Shown one piece after another: positions 10,748 through 23,800 of a DNA stretch of 64,000 nucleotides. The stretch comes from Heliopora coerulea (Eukaryota > Cnidaria > Anthozoa > Scleralcyonacea > Helioporidae): NCBI GenBank assembly GCA_030142905.1, contig JASJOG010000157.1, forward strand, positions 394,001-458,000, in the 5' to 3' direction. How positions within the stretch are numbered: the first letter of the stretch is position 1; each line of letters starts with the position of its first letter. The notes beneath the pieces are model-generated. The model was not told the origin of the DNA. It searched no databases and saw only the letters and a list, made by a program, of their open reading frames with translations. The position numbers and the translations under genes were made by a program.

Positions 10748-11312
10748 GATCTTTCCTGCCTTAAGCTCTTTCTGTCCTGTTGAGATACCTTTACGGGCTT
10801 TACTTCAAAGCTCTGGCAAAACTTTTGGCCATAGATACCAAATCATCTGCTTCGTATATATTTATTTCCATCTATTGGAAAACATTTAATTATTATATTT
10901 TATTAAATTTTTAATGTACATATTTTCTAATTTTTAGTATATTCGTAATTATTTAAGTCAAGTTGAGGGCCACAAGGAAGAATACAAATATTTTTTGTAA
11001 TTGTGTTACCCTCGTTGAATAAAGTTTATTGGTATTGGTTTTGATACATGTGATCACTTAATGACCAATTCTGAGTATCTTTGTTGGTTATTGCGTTCAG
11101 CAAAACAACAGCGATGCTTTTATTCCATGGTGAAAAAACCATCGACCAAAAAAAAAAGACAATGACGGTACGAAAACCTTTGAAAATTAACGAGCCACAC
11201 CTAATTTGCACTTTCACTTAGTAGCAAGACATTGTTTTGGTCTCGCTCGCTCCAGCCTCTTTGCCTCTTTGCAGCATGGCGCTCGTAGCCTTGAACTCGA
11301 CTGTTGGAAGGT
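10680..11312 (-). repeat. Right copy of the THAP-related inverted duplication, with a later insertion
   Basis: Read on the minus strand, it follows the order of 8150-8540. Between ATCACATGTAT and GCAGATGATT it carries about 170 extra bases, beginning CAATAAACTTTATTCAACG and absent from the left copy. That extra stretch looks like an AT-rich SINE or LINE tail inserted after duplication. Confidence 0.55.
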
Positions 11313-11661
11313 GGACATGTAGTTTTCTGGTGGACATACAAACAATAATGAATTTCCTAATACCTAATAAGTTTTTACATGTCCCTCGAAGTCAAACCTA
11401 ATGCCAAAACATGTCAGATTTACGTACCACAAATAATTTACGATGACAATTGCCAATTATCGGTATACATAAAGTACCTTTACTTTTCTGTTTTTTATAT
11501 CTACTGATATCTCTATCAAGTTAGATGAATTATTTTTTTATTTTTGAAGTTTGTTTATTAAACGAATACAAACTAGAATTATGTATGTTTTGACTTGTAG
11601 TTTTACACCAGCATCGACACAAATGTGAAATCAAAAATTCAGTAAACATAACAGCATAAAA

Positions 11662-11857
11662 AATAACACAAAAGCCGAAAAATGTCGTTCTTTAGCTTGA
11701 TATTCAAGTAACAACAAAAATGGACGCAGCAATTGTAGGGATATTTCGAGAATGACTCTGAAATAGTGTCGAAATATCACCACAATTACTGCGTCCATTC
11801 TTGTTGTTACTTGGATATCAAGCTACAGAATTACATTTTTCGGCTTTTGTTTTATCC
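11662..11857. repeat. Foldback element (long palindrome)
   Basis: Left arm AACACAAAAGCCGAAAAATG, right arm CATTTTTCGGCTTTTGTTTT. Inner arms TAGCTTGATATTCAAGTAAC/GTTACTTGGATATCAAGCTA and ATGGACGCAGCAATTGTAG/ATTACTGCGTCCAT pair almost throughout, around a short centre near 11758. No coding content; a classic foldback MITE. Confidence 0.8.
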
Positions 11858-11977
11858 TTTATAACAGTATAAATCTGACAAGATCATGAGAACATCCCTA
11901 ATTCCAGCTCCTAATATATTTAAAAATGTTGTTAGAGTCACCGAATAGATTTTTTCTTTCAAGACAAATAGAAACAG

Positions 11978-12075
11978 TTAACCCTTTCCTGTCCAAAACG
12001 TCTCACCTTGACGACTAAAAATCGTCTGGCCTCGGCCATAGTAAAATACCAAAGTTAGGTATGGACCGGAAAGGA
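11978..12075. mobile_element. Short MITE of the GTCTGG/TTAACCCTTT family, copy 1
   Basis: A unit of about 100 bp bounded by TTAACCCTTTCC and CCGGAAAGG, with central GACGACTAAAAATCGTCTGG and AGTAAAATACC. Related units lie at 21034, 28812, 30829, 31430 and 54519. Confidence 0.55.
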
Positions 12076-14677
12076 ATAAAACAATTCTGCTTTAACCTTA
12101 CTGAAGGACATTCCAGTACTATAAACGATTCTCGACTCACATTCGGTGATATCTATATCTTGGTAAAAATAAAGAAACAATAAAATGAAATTCACTGCAA
12201 ATGACGCAAACAGATCTCCCAAACGGTAAATTCAATTTGTGATTCTTTGTTTCTAACTGATTGCGCTTCTGCCAGTTATCGGCTCACAGAAATTACGTTT
12301 AAGTGACGCGGACTTTTTTCGCGGTCTTCCGCAAGCAATCGTGCCAGAATTGACGACGTTATACCTTATTCTTTGTGCAACGTCAGCTGCATTTACTCCT
12401 ATACACAAATTAATTCAGTAGATGATAACCACGTAATGTTGTACTGCAATATCCTTCGACATTTGACACAAAATTGTTTGCAGTAAGGCAAAGTCTTCAG
12501 AATTCCCTTAAAATTTCCCTAAAATTCTCAAAAAATTCTTCAAATTTCCTTCGAAAAGGAAATTTCCTTCAAAGCGGAAGCACTGCTGGCAATTTTCCAC
12601 GTAAACACACTCAGAAGGGCCAGCCTTCCTTAGCAGGCTGCAAAAAATTAACGAACGCATGCGCACTAGATCCTATCCTGGTAAAAGGGCAAGAAATTTC
12701 CCACGTAAAAGTGAGGTGAAATTCAGCCCCCATACTTGAGCAAGAACAACCAAGAGAACTGGCTCGCTTCCATATAAACTCTCCCTTAGGGTTTCGTCTG
12801 GAACTCACGAATGCAAAGTTCTAAAACGATTGAGGTCCTTTCCTGAACAGTGTCGTCAGTAAATTTTTATCAATGTAATTGTTAATCAGTGTTATTGATG
12901 GTCCCAGTTTCTTGGTTATTTCCAAGTTTCAGCTGATCTAATGATTGTTTAACGGACCTGGCTTCAAACCTTTCTTGACTAGGGGGAAGTGCCCGCGCCG
13001 AATTTAAATGTATATTTCCCAACAATCGTTAAAGTTCTTGAACTGAGATTTTGTGACGCTTCCTAAAAATATCTCGGCTTTATGAACGGAAAAATCGTAA
13101 AAAATCATTTCTCAAAAAAACTAGTGATAGAGCAGTGGCGTATGAAGCTAATTAAACGTGGGGATGGGGGGGGGGGGGGGTTGTCTAACGAACAAAGTTT
13201 TAGTTCAGGGTGGGCGCTTTTACGTAAATGTTTTCATAGCCTCGATTGTTAACAATGATGGGACAATACTTGCAGTAATACTTTTATAGTAAAACACATT
13301 TCATGTTTACAAGAAAGGAATGTTTCAGTGGATTACTAATTTGTCAAAAGACTAAATACAATTATTAGACGTCGTAGCTTTTTAACTCTTATGAGTGACA
13401 CATTTATCACGAGTTTCAACGGCATCTCCGCCCAATTCTAAATTATTGTGAAGTATCAACCATCTTTGAAATATGTGTAGCACATTAGATTTTTAAATAT
13501 TTTATATTTTAACTTTAAAATGAAAATACGTGCAATGGGAAAAATTAGAGAAAACGTTGCATAGTGTTACCATTAGTTGTGACACCCGTCAAAACTGGGT
13601 TTTACAATGACTTTGAAATAAAGTTGTTTTAGGACCGTGATGAGTTCCGTCTTGTTTTATACCTTGAATATTCAGTGAATATGTTTCTTGCTTCATGAAA
13701 CATAACGTTTAAGACGAATGGAGAACGTCAGATTCCTGTTGGCCATCTGCCGTGAATATGTGAAAGCAATTGCGTTGCCTTCTTAGAAGTTCTTATCCAC
13801 AAGAAATGTGATGGAAGTTTCCAGTGGAAACTTTTCAAAGACAACTCACACAATTCGTTCTGAAACCTCTTCTGCAGTTTACGCTATTCGACAGATGCTT
13901 GAATTGACTTGTCTTGGTAATGATTACGTGAATCAAAAGGTATAATATTATTTCCTGAGTGTTCATACTATAAACTGTTTTCGTTTGATATAACGCGACC
14001 TCCCAGTAATAACTCTGTCCATATTTTTTTCGAAAGCTCAAATAAACCGATTGTTCAAGTTCACGAGCGGCAAACGAGGGAACAACCGTGGTCACGTGGT
14101 AATTTCAGGTTTGCTCTTCGGCCAAAACGCGAATCCTCAACCTTCCTTACGAGAGCAATTTTTCTCGTCAATGATCAGGAAAGAACCCAATACAACAGAT
14201 AATATAATATAAAGAAAATGATTTATATTTAAATCAATTATATCTTAGACTATTGACCTATATTTGGCCCACACTTTGATACCATATGTCTTTCAAATAC
14301 TTATATTTTTATACACTACAGCTATATTATATAAACACGATCTTAAGTATATTACTTTAAAATATATTAACGATTTCTTTTGGTAAATTTTCCACAAAGA
14401 AGAGTACCCAGGATTTTAATAACTTTGAATCCAAAGTCAAAGCTAACTGGATAACACGTAACAAACAAAAAGTTGCCCTTTCGTAGAAAAAATTTTGAAC
14501 CACGGTTACGTCAAATCAAGAGCAGTTGAGCCAAAATACTGTGTGTTACTTTTGAGGTCTATTTTTATGCAAAAAAAAAAAGAGAGATTTTTGAATTAGT
14601 TGAAAGAGCAACTTTAAGACTGTAGCGAAACTAGGTTTAACTGGCGCACTGATTATTATTATTAGTAATTAGTTATA
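12076..14677. other. Non-coding region downstream of CFAP20DC
   Basis: No supported gene. It includes a poly-G tract around 13165-13180 beside a GCAGTGGCGTATGAAG motif, which looks like one end of another CAGTGG-type MITE. The last few hundred bases before 14678 are probably the 3' untranslated region of CFAP20DC. I see no canonical AATAAA immediately after its stop on the minus strand. Confidence 0.45.
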
Positions 14678-14850
14678 CTAAGCTAGTTCATAGTATTTGT
14701 GTGTTTTAGGGTCAAAATAACAGTTTAAACACGGATCATACAGCAAATCCAATTCTTCTTCCACTTCTTCACTTTGTTGTTTTGAACCATCTGGTGACTG
14801 AAGGATATGTGATGATCTGGAGTGACGTATTGGTGACAAAAGTGGCTCAC
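14678..14850 (-). CDS. CFAP20DC: CFAP20DC exon 7 (terminal)
   Basis: Acceptor ACTAAG before GTGAGCC; 2 nt complete the split codon, then 57 codons to the TAG at 14678-14680. It encodes an acidic linker (QQSEEVEEELDLLYDP) and the conserved C-terminal CYFDPKTHKYYELA. Confidence 0.9.
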
Positions 14851-17800
14851 CTTAGTAAAATATTAAATAAACACTTCATGTCAGCGAGGCTGTTTAACAA
14901 TGGGATGAAAAAATCGTTATGTAATAACAAGATAATATTTTAAGAGATTTCTTCAAATAATTCTTACCCCAATCTACCCCTACCCTACTTCTTAATCCTT
15001 CATGTAATCAAAAACTTGAGTGCTACGTGAGCAGTTCTCTCGCAAAGTAGAAGTTTCGAGGTAGTACTCTGCCAAAAATTGAGAACTCGAGGTACTGGTT
15101 TTTCGAGCAAAAGCTGTTCATCAGAGAAAATTGCGAGGTGAAATATATAACACTGGATGTTATGCAGAAAAAAAAATACAATTAATGGCAAGAAAATCTT
15201 ACTTCAGTTACAGTGGTGGTGCCAGATATTCCCCGACGCAGGGGTTAACGTCCCCGACAGGGAGGCTAAACCAGAGGGGCCAGGACAACGCTTTCTTTAT
15301 AATTTCCTTATTTGAAGGTAGATAACATGTTATTTTTCGCAAGAATAATCGCAACAACTCACTAGAAATAGTTAACTTCTAGATTTTACAAGAAAATAAC
15401 AGTATATTATCTTTCTCGGTTAAATCAACTACAACTGCTCAAAGTTTGTACAGTATATAAACTTGTTGTCATCAGTGAAAATTCCTCAACGAATTGTTAA
15501 TTTTTCCCCGACAGGGGTGTTGTATTCCCCTCTGCCCACGCTCTGGCGCCACCCCTGTTCAGTTATGTCTGAATGATTGCTTTTCAATACGATAATCCTA
15601 TATATGGTGACTGCAGTTAACTCGACAGTCGCCACCTACTTAACGAAGCGAATATCCCGAAATTCAGATGAAGTAACACAATGTCGAAGTAAATACAACA
15701 GAGGATAAAGTGATCAGCGTTGGAAAGGCGTCAAACAAGCCTTCTCATTCTTGAGAAGAACCATGCACCAAGAGCATGCTCATAAATAACCTGGGATCTA
15801 AAATCAAGTATTGAAAATTCGATTTCCTCAAGGCCTTACCTAACCAAGCTGGAAGACTCTGGGAACGAGAAAACCCATCGAAGGAATTTTTTTACACTAA
15901 TTTTGTTTCCCTTCGTTTTATGTGAGGGTTGAGCTTTGTCGGAATACGTCGGAAAACGAAATGATCCCGGAACAATTAGTAAAATTTAAAAGAATTCAGA
16001 AATACTGTGTGGCATACAAGCGCCCTAAATTGCGCGAAGATGGCAAGCAAACGGGGAAACAGAGATTGCCAAGAAGTCACCATTACAAGTAACACTGGGG
16101 AAAGTACTCTCTGAGTTATTTTGGACCCTATCTTTGGAATAAATTCGAACCAATTGATGGAGTAAAACAACCATCAAAGCTTCAGAGACAGCATTAAGAA
16201 GAAAGACCCTACACTTTTGATAGATAACTGTCAAAACTGTTACCTGTGCTGTTAATAAGGTACTTTTTTCAGACTGTAATGTTTTAAATGTATTTTATCC
16301 CTTACTTATTGGGATATCATCATTACAAGTAATGTATTATTAGTTAGTAATGATGATAGTAAAGACTTTTAAGGATTTTATATTATTACATAATAATATG
16401 ACATCCTTAAAAATCTTTACTATCATCATTACTAATAATAATCCAATAAAAAATAAAATAACAAAACTAATAAAAATCTATTAAATTCTTTTTTTAATTA
16501 TTTTTATGTAGTTTCTTAAATGATGTCTAATGTCATATTTAATGTACATAGAATTTTGTTGAACAGTGTCTCCAATTAGTTTTCCAACGCTAGATACCAT
16601 TGACACCTAAATAAAGTCATTCATTTATTCAGTGTCACCATATCGTAGCAATCGCAACAGGTAACGCATATGTCGAACCAACCGCTGTTCATCTCAGTCC
16701 ATTTAGCTCAATGGTTTGAGCGTCTTAGTAGGCACTATGATGGAACAACTGAGACCAGGTAACCGTGTGGAGATTGGGATTGGAAAATTAAGTATTTTAT
16801 TTACTTGATATCCTCTCACCTAAGATTGAGGACAATCGTGAAATGTCCTAAGATTCAAAATTATCCTGAATGTTATGGTTGGGATTAGGATTAGAGTTAG
16901 GATTTGGGTAAGGGTTAGCATTAGGGTTAAGATTAGGCTCCTAACCCGAATTCTAACTCTAATTCTAACCCCAATCCTAATCCTAACAGTTGACGTATAA
17001 CTCCTAGTGACATTTTGACTCAAGCCTCAACGATTTTTTCCAAAACGTTATCAGATAAATAAAGTATTTAATTTTCCAGTCTCAGTCTCCACACGGTCAC
17101 CTGGTCTCAGTGGTTCCGTTCTAGTGCCGACCGAGCGGCTGAGCGTTTTTCCGGTGATCGGAATATAGATGATATTGAATCCTAGTATATAATCATGTAA
17201 ATAGCACTCTGAAAATGTTTTGCGCTCGACAACGAAACGTCACACTTTATCAAAATTTTCCAACTTTATACTTGCTGGGAAACCCCCCGGAATTTTTTTC
17301 CAAATGTAGTGTTGAAATAACTACGTTTTAGAATACTTGTTGTAAAATTTCCCGGGGAAGCATGCAAAATGCTGTATTTCTATCGCAAGGTCCCCCCTCG
17401 AAATTCTGTTCCGCCACCCCTGACTTGTGGTTACAGCTGTTTTACGAAGATTACGCTGGGCATTGGCATTCCTTTTAAGATTTCTATTTCCGCCTGACGA
17501 GTCAAATGCCGATGTACTGAAGAGTTTTCTCTTCATTCAAAACTGCATCTAGGGTGCCGCTTTCCCACTCTAGTGGAAACCATAACAACGACACTTACCG
17601 ACATTGCCTTGGTTGGAGTTTGTTAGATTTATTGGTGGGCTGAAGACGTCGCAATAGTCACGCGGATTAATTGAAATCGTGGCAGTTAAATCAGGTTCAC
17701 TTCCAGGTGGCTAATGGAAAACAAAATCATCTTGTGTTACTATCGTTAAAAATGGCAGAAAAATAAACAGGGGAAATTTAGGGTAAGGATAATATCCGTA

Positions 17801-20800
17801 AGTCTCCAGACTTAGTTCAGTCAAACTTCACGATGAGACAGCGGGTATTTCAGAATCGTTCTCACAGTAACACGGAGAGAAATTTTCAACTGAATGAAAC
17901 AAATAAGGTTACTAACTTTTAACCGAGTCAACCTATTTACCTGGGGTGTTATTTTTTTCAAATTCAGCTCTGTTCCTGTGATGGTTTCCGATCGCAATTA
18001 ATGAGCTGTCATATTCGAGAACGGGCTTTTAAACTGTTTTCGGATTGCCATGCAAATCTTAATGCATCACTGCGTGCGTAATGACATTATTTTACGGTTA
18101 TGGCGCCAAACGCTTTCAACATTTCGTTCAGCACCTTTCAACATTGATGAACGATGAAAAATCTCTTTACAAAATGAGCGTGAGACTTTAACTTACTTTC
18201 ATTTCATTTTGATATTTATTTCCTTTAAGGTTTTGAGGTGGTGTCCTCCAAGTGCTAAACGTTGTGTCATCACTGCCATCAGAAAGTGCATCGTGATCAT
18301 CACCCACATCATTACCCACAATACCACTGGCATCTGTAGTGATGTTTTTCATGAGGTTTCCATGGCTACCATTCAGTGAGTCTTCCAAACTTTGTTGCGT
18401 TTGATTGAAACTGTTACTGCTATTCGATGTGTCAAATCTCCAGGAGCTTGCACTTGATTGGTTGACAGTGGCTAAATGTGTGTCAGATTGGTAGTTCTGG
18501 GCATCGTACCCATTTTCCTTGAGTGGGGAAGGAATCTAGCAAGGAAAGAAAACATTACGTCTTCTTCATGTTTGTCGTATTTTGAATTAACTACAGCAAG
18601 AAACAATGCCAAGATTACTGACATAAAGAGAGAGAAATAGCTATTTGATCAACCATGAGGAAGTGACAATTTAAACGTGAAAATTTCTGTCCAACACAAC
18701 CCACGAAAAAGAGCCTTGTATCGTTCGTTCATACTCCGTGTAGCTTATCCGACGGATACGTTCTTTCGCGTAAACACTACCAACCATGTCTTGAATAACC
18801 AATTTTAAGTTCTATCTGCCAGATGCATTCACTTTATAAACGTTAGTGTGATACAACGTTTTCGGCCTCTGAGAAAAATCGTGTTTTATCACACGTAAAT
18901 ATTTTTACATGTGAAGATACGATATTTTTATGTGTACAGATATTGGTTTAACGATCCAATGAAAAGCCGCGTAAGATATTTGATTAGGTCAATCAGATCC
19001 AATGCTTTATAATTCGTATCTCGCTGGCGGTTTGTTGATTTCAGTTTGTTTGCCGGACATTCATTCTCTGCCAACAAAACGAGCTTTTCTGAGAGCAAAA
19101 CCATACAAAAACGTTCCAGATGGCTAATCCTCATTTTATGTACAATAAATTCCATTATGTATAATATAGTAAATATAATAAATAAGTATAATAAATTCCA
19201 TATCTCCGTGCGCCCACGAGTTATTCTGTATTGCAGTTGTTCAAGGCATGGATAACGTTGTCTGCTCATTAGGAGTTACAACTCAGATAAGTTATACGGG
19301 CTAAGAACAAACGACTCCTGATAAACAATATTTAATACTAACGAGGAAAATAGGTAAGGTACGGCAGAGGTATCGCCGGCAGTTGGAGTTATAAGGAAAC
19401 CAGGATTTATGTAGGGCCAATGGTTAGGAAATAAAGAAGGAAGTAACTTACAACATTTGACTGGAGTTTGATCAAACTCTATCGTTGCAACACACTCTAC
19501 GGCTAAAAAGTATCACTGGCACTTTAAGGTGGCTCCATCGAGTTTTCTATTTTATATGCTACAATTTTACTGTCTTTACTTATGGGTGTTTCTAACTTCA
19601 AAATTTGTATAAGTTGGGGCAAAGAACATCTGACTTTAAAAGAACTACAGAGACATATTTCACGCATGTGGAAGCTTAGAGATATCAAGGATGATAGACG
19701 AACGTTCCTCAAGCTTGTACTTCAGAAAAACAATTTCTGAGCCCCAGACAGGGATCAAATCAGGCCATCAGAAAGTTGCGGGATTCTATAAAGAACCCAT
19801 TCAACTCAAATCGTAAAATCCTCAACAAATTGCATCGGTCAATAGTGCAAAAGTTTATGCCTGTTAGTTTTTCACGATAAACGTTTAATTATCCTATGTG
19901 GAAACACAGCTTGATAACAATTCCATCCATCATGAACTAGAAGCAAGATGAAGGTTATCTGGGAATGAATCAGAAATTTACTGCTAGGGAAATGGGTTCG
20001 TATGGTGCGTAGCTGTATCGCCTTTATCTGCTGCAGACATGTCTACCATTTTAGCCAATTCCACTTACTTCTTTTAACATACTGCTTCGAATGCTTTGTC
20101 TCAGATGATGATGAAAAGGCATTGGAGAGTGACGAGGACTTAAACTTGAGTGAAGTAGTTTCCGTATACCGTCTTCATCTTCACGTGATTCATCATCTGC
20201 AATAGAAGCCACAAGAACATCTGTGAAAATCAATATATTCTTTATTATTTTTAGAAATACCTTCATGTTTTCTGAAATTTTTTTTCATGTCTTCTGTATA
20301 CCATTTATCTTTATTTTTATCTTAATTTATTTTATTTAGCTTTGCTTTGGTTAGAGTGAGTATTCTAGGCAAGTTACATGGCCTGGAATACCGCGACAGT
20401 TAAAATCAATTACTGCGGATCCAAAAATACTAATTACAAGATAATTATTTTATCAAGATACCGTTACGACGATTCTGGTCATTTTGAGAGCAATACAGCG
20501 ACGCAGTTTTTGGAAATCGGGGCAAAAACCATCACAAAAAGAGCAGATATAAAACTTCTCTTAAAAAGGGCAGGGGTCGCGACCCTCCAAACCCCTCCCC
20601 CCCTATAGTTGCAACTCTGGTACAGTTTTTCCAGCTACCTTTGTGAAGTAAATACTGATTAAGCCGGAGCAAGGTGCGTCGTGGAAAGTACTTGCCTGAA
20701 GATTTCATACCCCTCATCGCTTCACATGCGCAAAAAAGACCGAATGCACAAACATTTCCTCATTGAAAGAAAGTAAGGAAGGTTAATAGTTTATTTCACA

Positions 20801-23800
20801 GCTTTTGCTTTATTTTCTTTTTGGTTTGTAGCAGTGTTCTCGTCATAAAATTTTGTAGTTTCCCGTAAATAATTAAATTTAGCGCAAACCAAACAATCCT
20901 AATCAAGCCTAGTCAAATTGGCAATAAGCATTTCATCAATGTACCGTAGACATTCCCCCCATGAACATTCTTGGAGATTAAGATAAATTCAATAAATTTA
21001 ACCTCCTGATAAAAAGGTGTCCGCCCAAACGGATTAAACCTTTCCTGTCCGAGACGTCTCCCCTTGAAATGACGAGTAAGATCGTCTGCATCAGACAGTA
21101 AAATCAAAAAGTCTGGTAAGGCCCGGAAAGGGTTAAAGTTGTCAACTGATCTTGACTGAGTATTTCGCATCAAAATTGGTAACAGTCTAGAAGAGCTTTC
21201 GTCAACATCGAGATTCAGTTGATGAAAACGACAAAAAAACGCAGGTTACATTTAGAAATTCCACAGTATTTTCTATTGAATCCTGAACTGCTATTTTTTT
21301 TTTGAAAAGTTTACAATCTATCCGTTGAAATGTCATCTAACTGACATTAAAAGAAAATATTTGTTTATGGTAAGGTTTGCACAAGATAAAAACTTAATGA
21401 ATGGATTGTACACCAACTTAACCAAATTGAACTTATTAAGGTTATTTTCAATTACTCGTGTTGCTACGGCAGCAGGAAAATCCCTTAATATCATCCTTCC
21501 ATGTTGAACTCCAAGCATCATCATCCTTCCCTAATAAATTTGGAGCTATGGTGCACAACCATTCACGAGTAATGTCCAAGGAAGGCATGACAAGCAAAAG
21601 ACCAAAGAAAACTGTGTTATTTAACTTAAGGCACAAGAGATTTTAGTTCACAATTAACCTACACTGCCGAAGTCAACTGAAAAATGTTGACTCGAGCGGG
21701 ATTTGAACTCGCACCTTCAGGATACCGGTCCGCCGCTCTACCTGTTGAGCTATCGAGTCCACAGGGATTGGAGGCGAGTTTTTATCCAATAAAAGTGCAC
21801 GAGATATTCTCGCGACAACTCAACGCTATCCATGAGGATGGATGTGCAGTGTTTCAATTCTATTTCAGAATCATCCTCAGGGTATTATGAAACGATAACT
21901 TTACAATTAACCTACACTGTATCCCGGTATCCCGAAGGTGCGAGTTCAAATCCCGCTCGAGTCAACATTTTTCAGTTGACTTCGGCAGTGTAGGTTAATT
22001 GTGAAGTTATCATTTCATAATACCCTGAGGATGATTCTGAAATAGAATTGAAACACTGCACATCCATCCTCATGGATAGCGTTAAGTTGTCGCGAGAATA
22101 TCTCGTGCACTTAAATTGGATAAAAACTCGCCTCCAATCCCTGTGGACTCGATAGCTCAACAGGTAGAGCGGCGGACCGGTATCCCGAAGGTGCGAGTTC
22201 AAATCCCGCTCGAGTCAACATTTTTCAGTTGACTTCGGCAGTGTAGGTTAATTGTGAAGTTATCGTTTCATAATACCCTGAGGATGATTCTGAAATAAAA
22301 AGAGATTTTAGCGATAATTAACGCCAATCCAGGAGTTCAGTCGAACCTTGGTCTGCTGCAGATGCGGATATTTCTTTAAATGTTGGGGAGAAAAGCTCAA
22401 CAGGTGTACAACAACAGACCTAAACAAGTTGGAGAATCTAAATTTGATCATGATGCCCCATGTTCTGTGTTCAGTTCACAAACAAATCTGACGTATAAGA
22501 ATTGATGTTTCCTGCGTTTTTGAGATACCGCCCTGACCACTGAGCTATAAACACTCAGTTGGACAACGAGGGTTACAAATGTATCCAAAGTAAAAATAGA
22601 GAAAGGTATTTATATTGGATCGACTAAGCTGTTCTCCCTATAGGTCCACTAAAGGCCATCCCTCATAGGTCCAGAGTCATTACAAGAGGTAAAACGGGGT
22701 ACGGGAACAAAGACCTGTGATGTTTGGTGGAGTCAAACTGAACAGCATTCTTCTCACATGTGAACGAAGTTATTCTAATCAGACACTTGCACGGGGTCCA
22801 AATCGAATCCTACTCACAGAGGTGACAGGCCCGTGCACAACCATTGTGCCACTAACACTCTACTGTTGGTACTGGTTCGATTGATCGACTCGTGGGCAGC
22901 CTAATCAGTAGCCTCGGAATGTCTGTAAGTGTGGATCAATTAGAATGAATTGGAAATAACTTAAGAATGAAAATTGATATAGGATTGTAAACGTCATTCT
23001 TCGTCATTTTAAACTCCCTTTAAAACAAACATTAAATTATTTTCATGATATTCCTACTTTAGCAGTGTCCGTTTTAAGGTGGGCTTAGGAATTTTATTCT
23101 GGCTTACGTTGCACGTTTTCATGGATCAGCAGAAGTAAACGAATAAAGTTGCAGTGGGGTGATCCCAAAGGCAAAAATTCGTAATAAACAAAAAACAAAA
23201 AAACACTCAATAGCTGTGTTTTGCATCCAAAAACTAAAATAAAACAATAACAATTAGAATAACAATAACAATCAAGAACAAAAACTTGCAATCACAATAA
23301 ACAATAATAATAAACAATAACAATAAAATCAACAATAATAGCTACAACAACAATAACAACAACAATATTAATAATAATGATAATAATAAAATATTAATGT
23401 CTGGCAAAGCCGCCTCCTCGCGCTGGATTAAAGCAGTTTTGGAGCAGGGTCAATCAGAAGGCGCCCAAAAGATCTCTCGATCATGACTCCATTGGTAGCT
23501 AAAAACAAGTTAAATGTCCAACCCAGGGTTACATAGAAGTGCTCGTATATCACGACGAGAGTAATTTTGCATCAATAGAACTATAACTACTTACCTGACA
23601 GTTTACGAAAGTCATCCTCAAATGACGCTCCTCTATTTCTGGGTCCATCACTCTTACCAGCTTTCCTCTCATCATTGTCCATCAAATTGACTATCACCTC
23701 TGGAACCGACTCAACAGGCGAGATGTCCTCATCAACAACAGGCGAACCAAATATTTTCTTTTTACCTGAACGTGGTGATCGAGGCCTGGAGGCAAATGTG

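Noticed and set aside
17180..17240. Hammerhead ribozyme around CTGAAAATGTTTTGCGC and CGAAACGTCAC
   Set aside because: The CUGANGA core is CTGAAAA and stem I does not pair, so it is degenerate.
18928..19269. 113-codon minus ORF inside a CFAP20DC intron
   Set aside because: Low complexity with ATA-rich codons; no splice sites that fit the gene's phases and no recognisable motif.
23235..23397. CRISPR-like regular spacing
   Set aside because: It is an irregular AAC/AAT low-complexity tract in animal DNA; there are no repeats separated by unique spacers.
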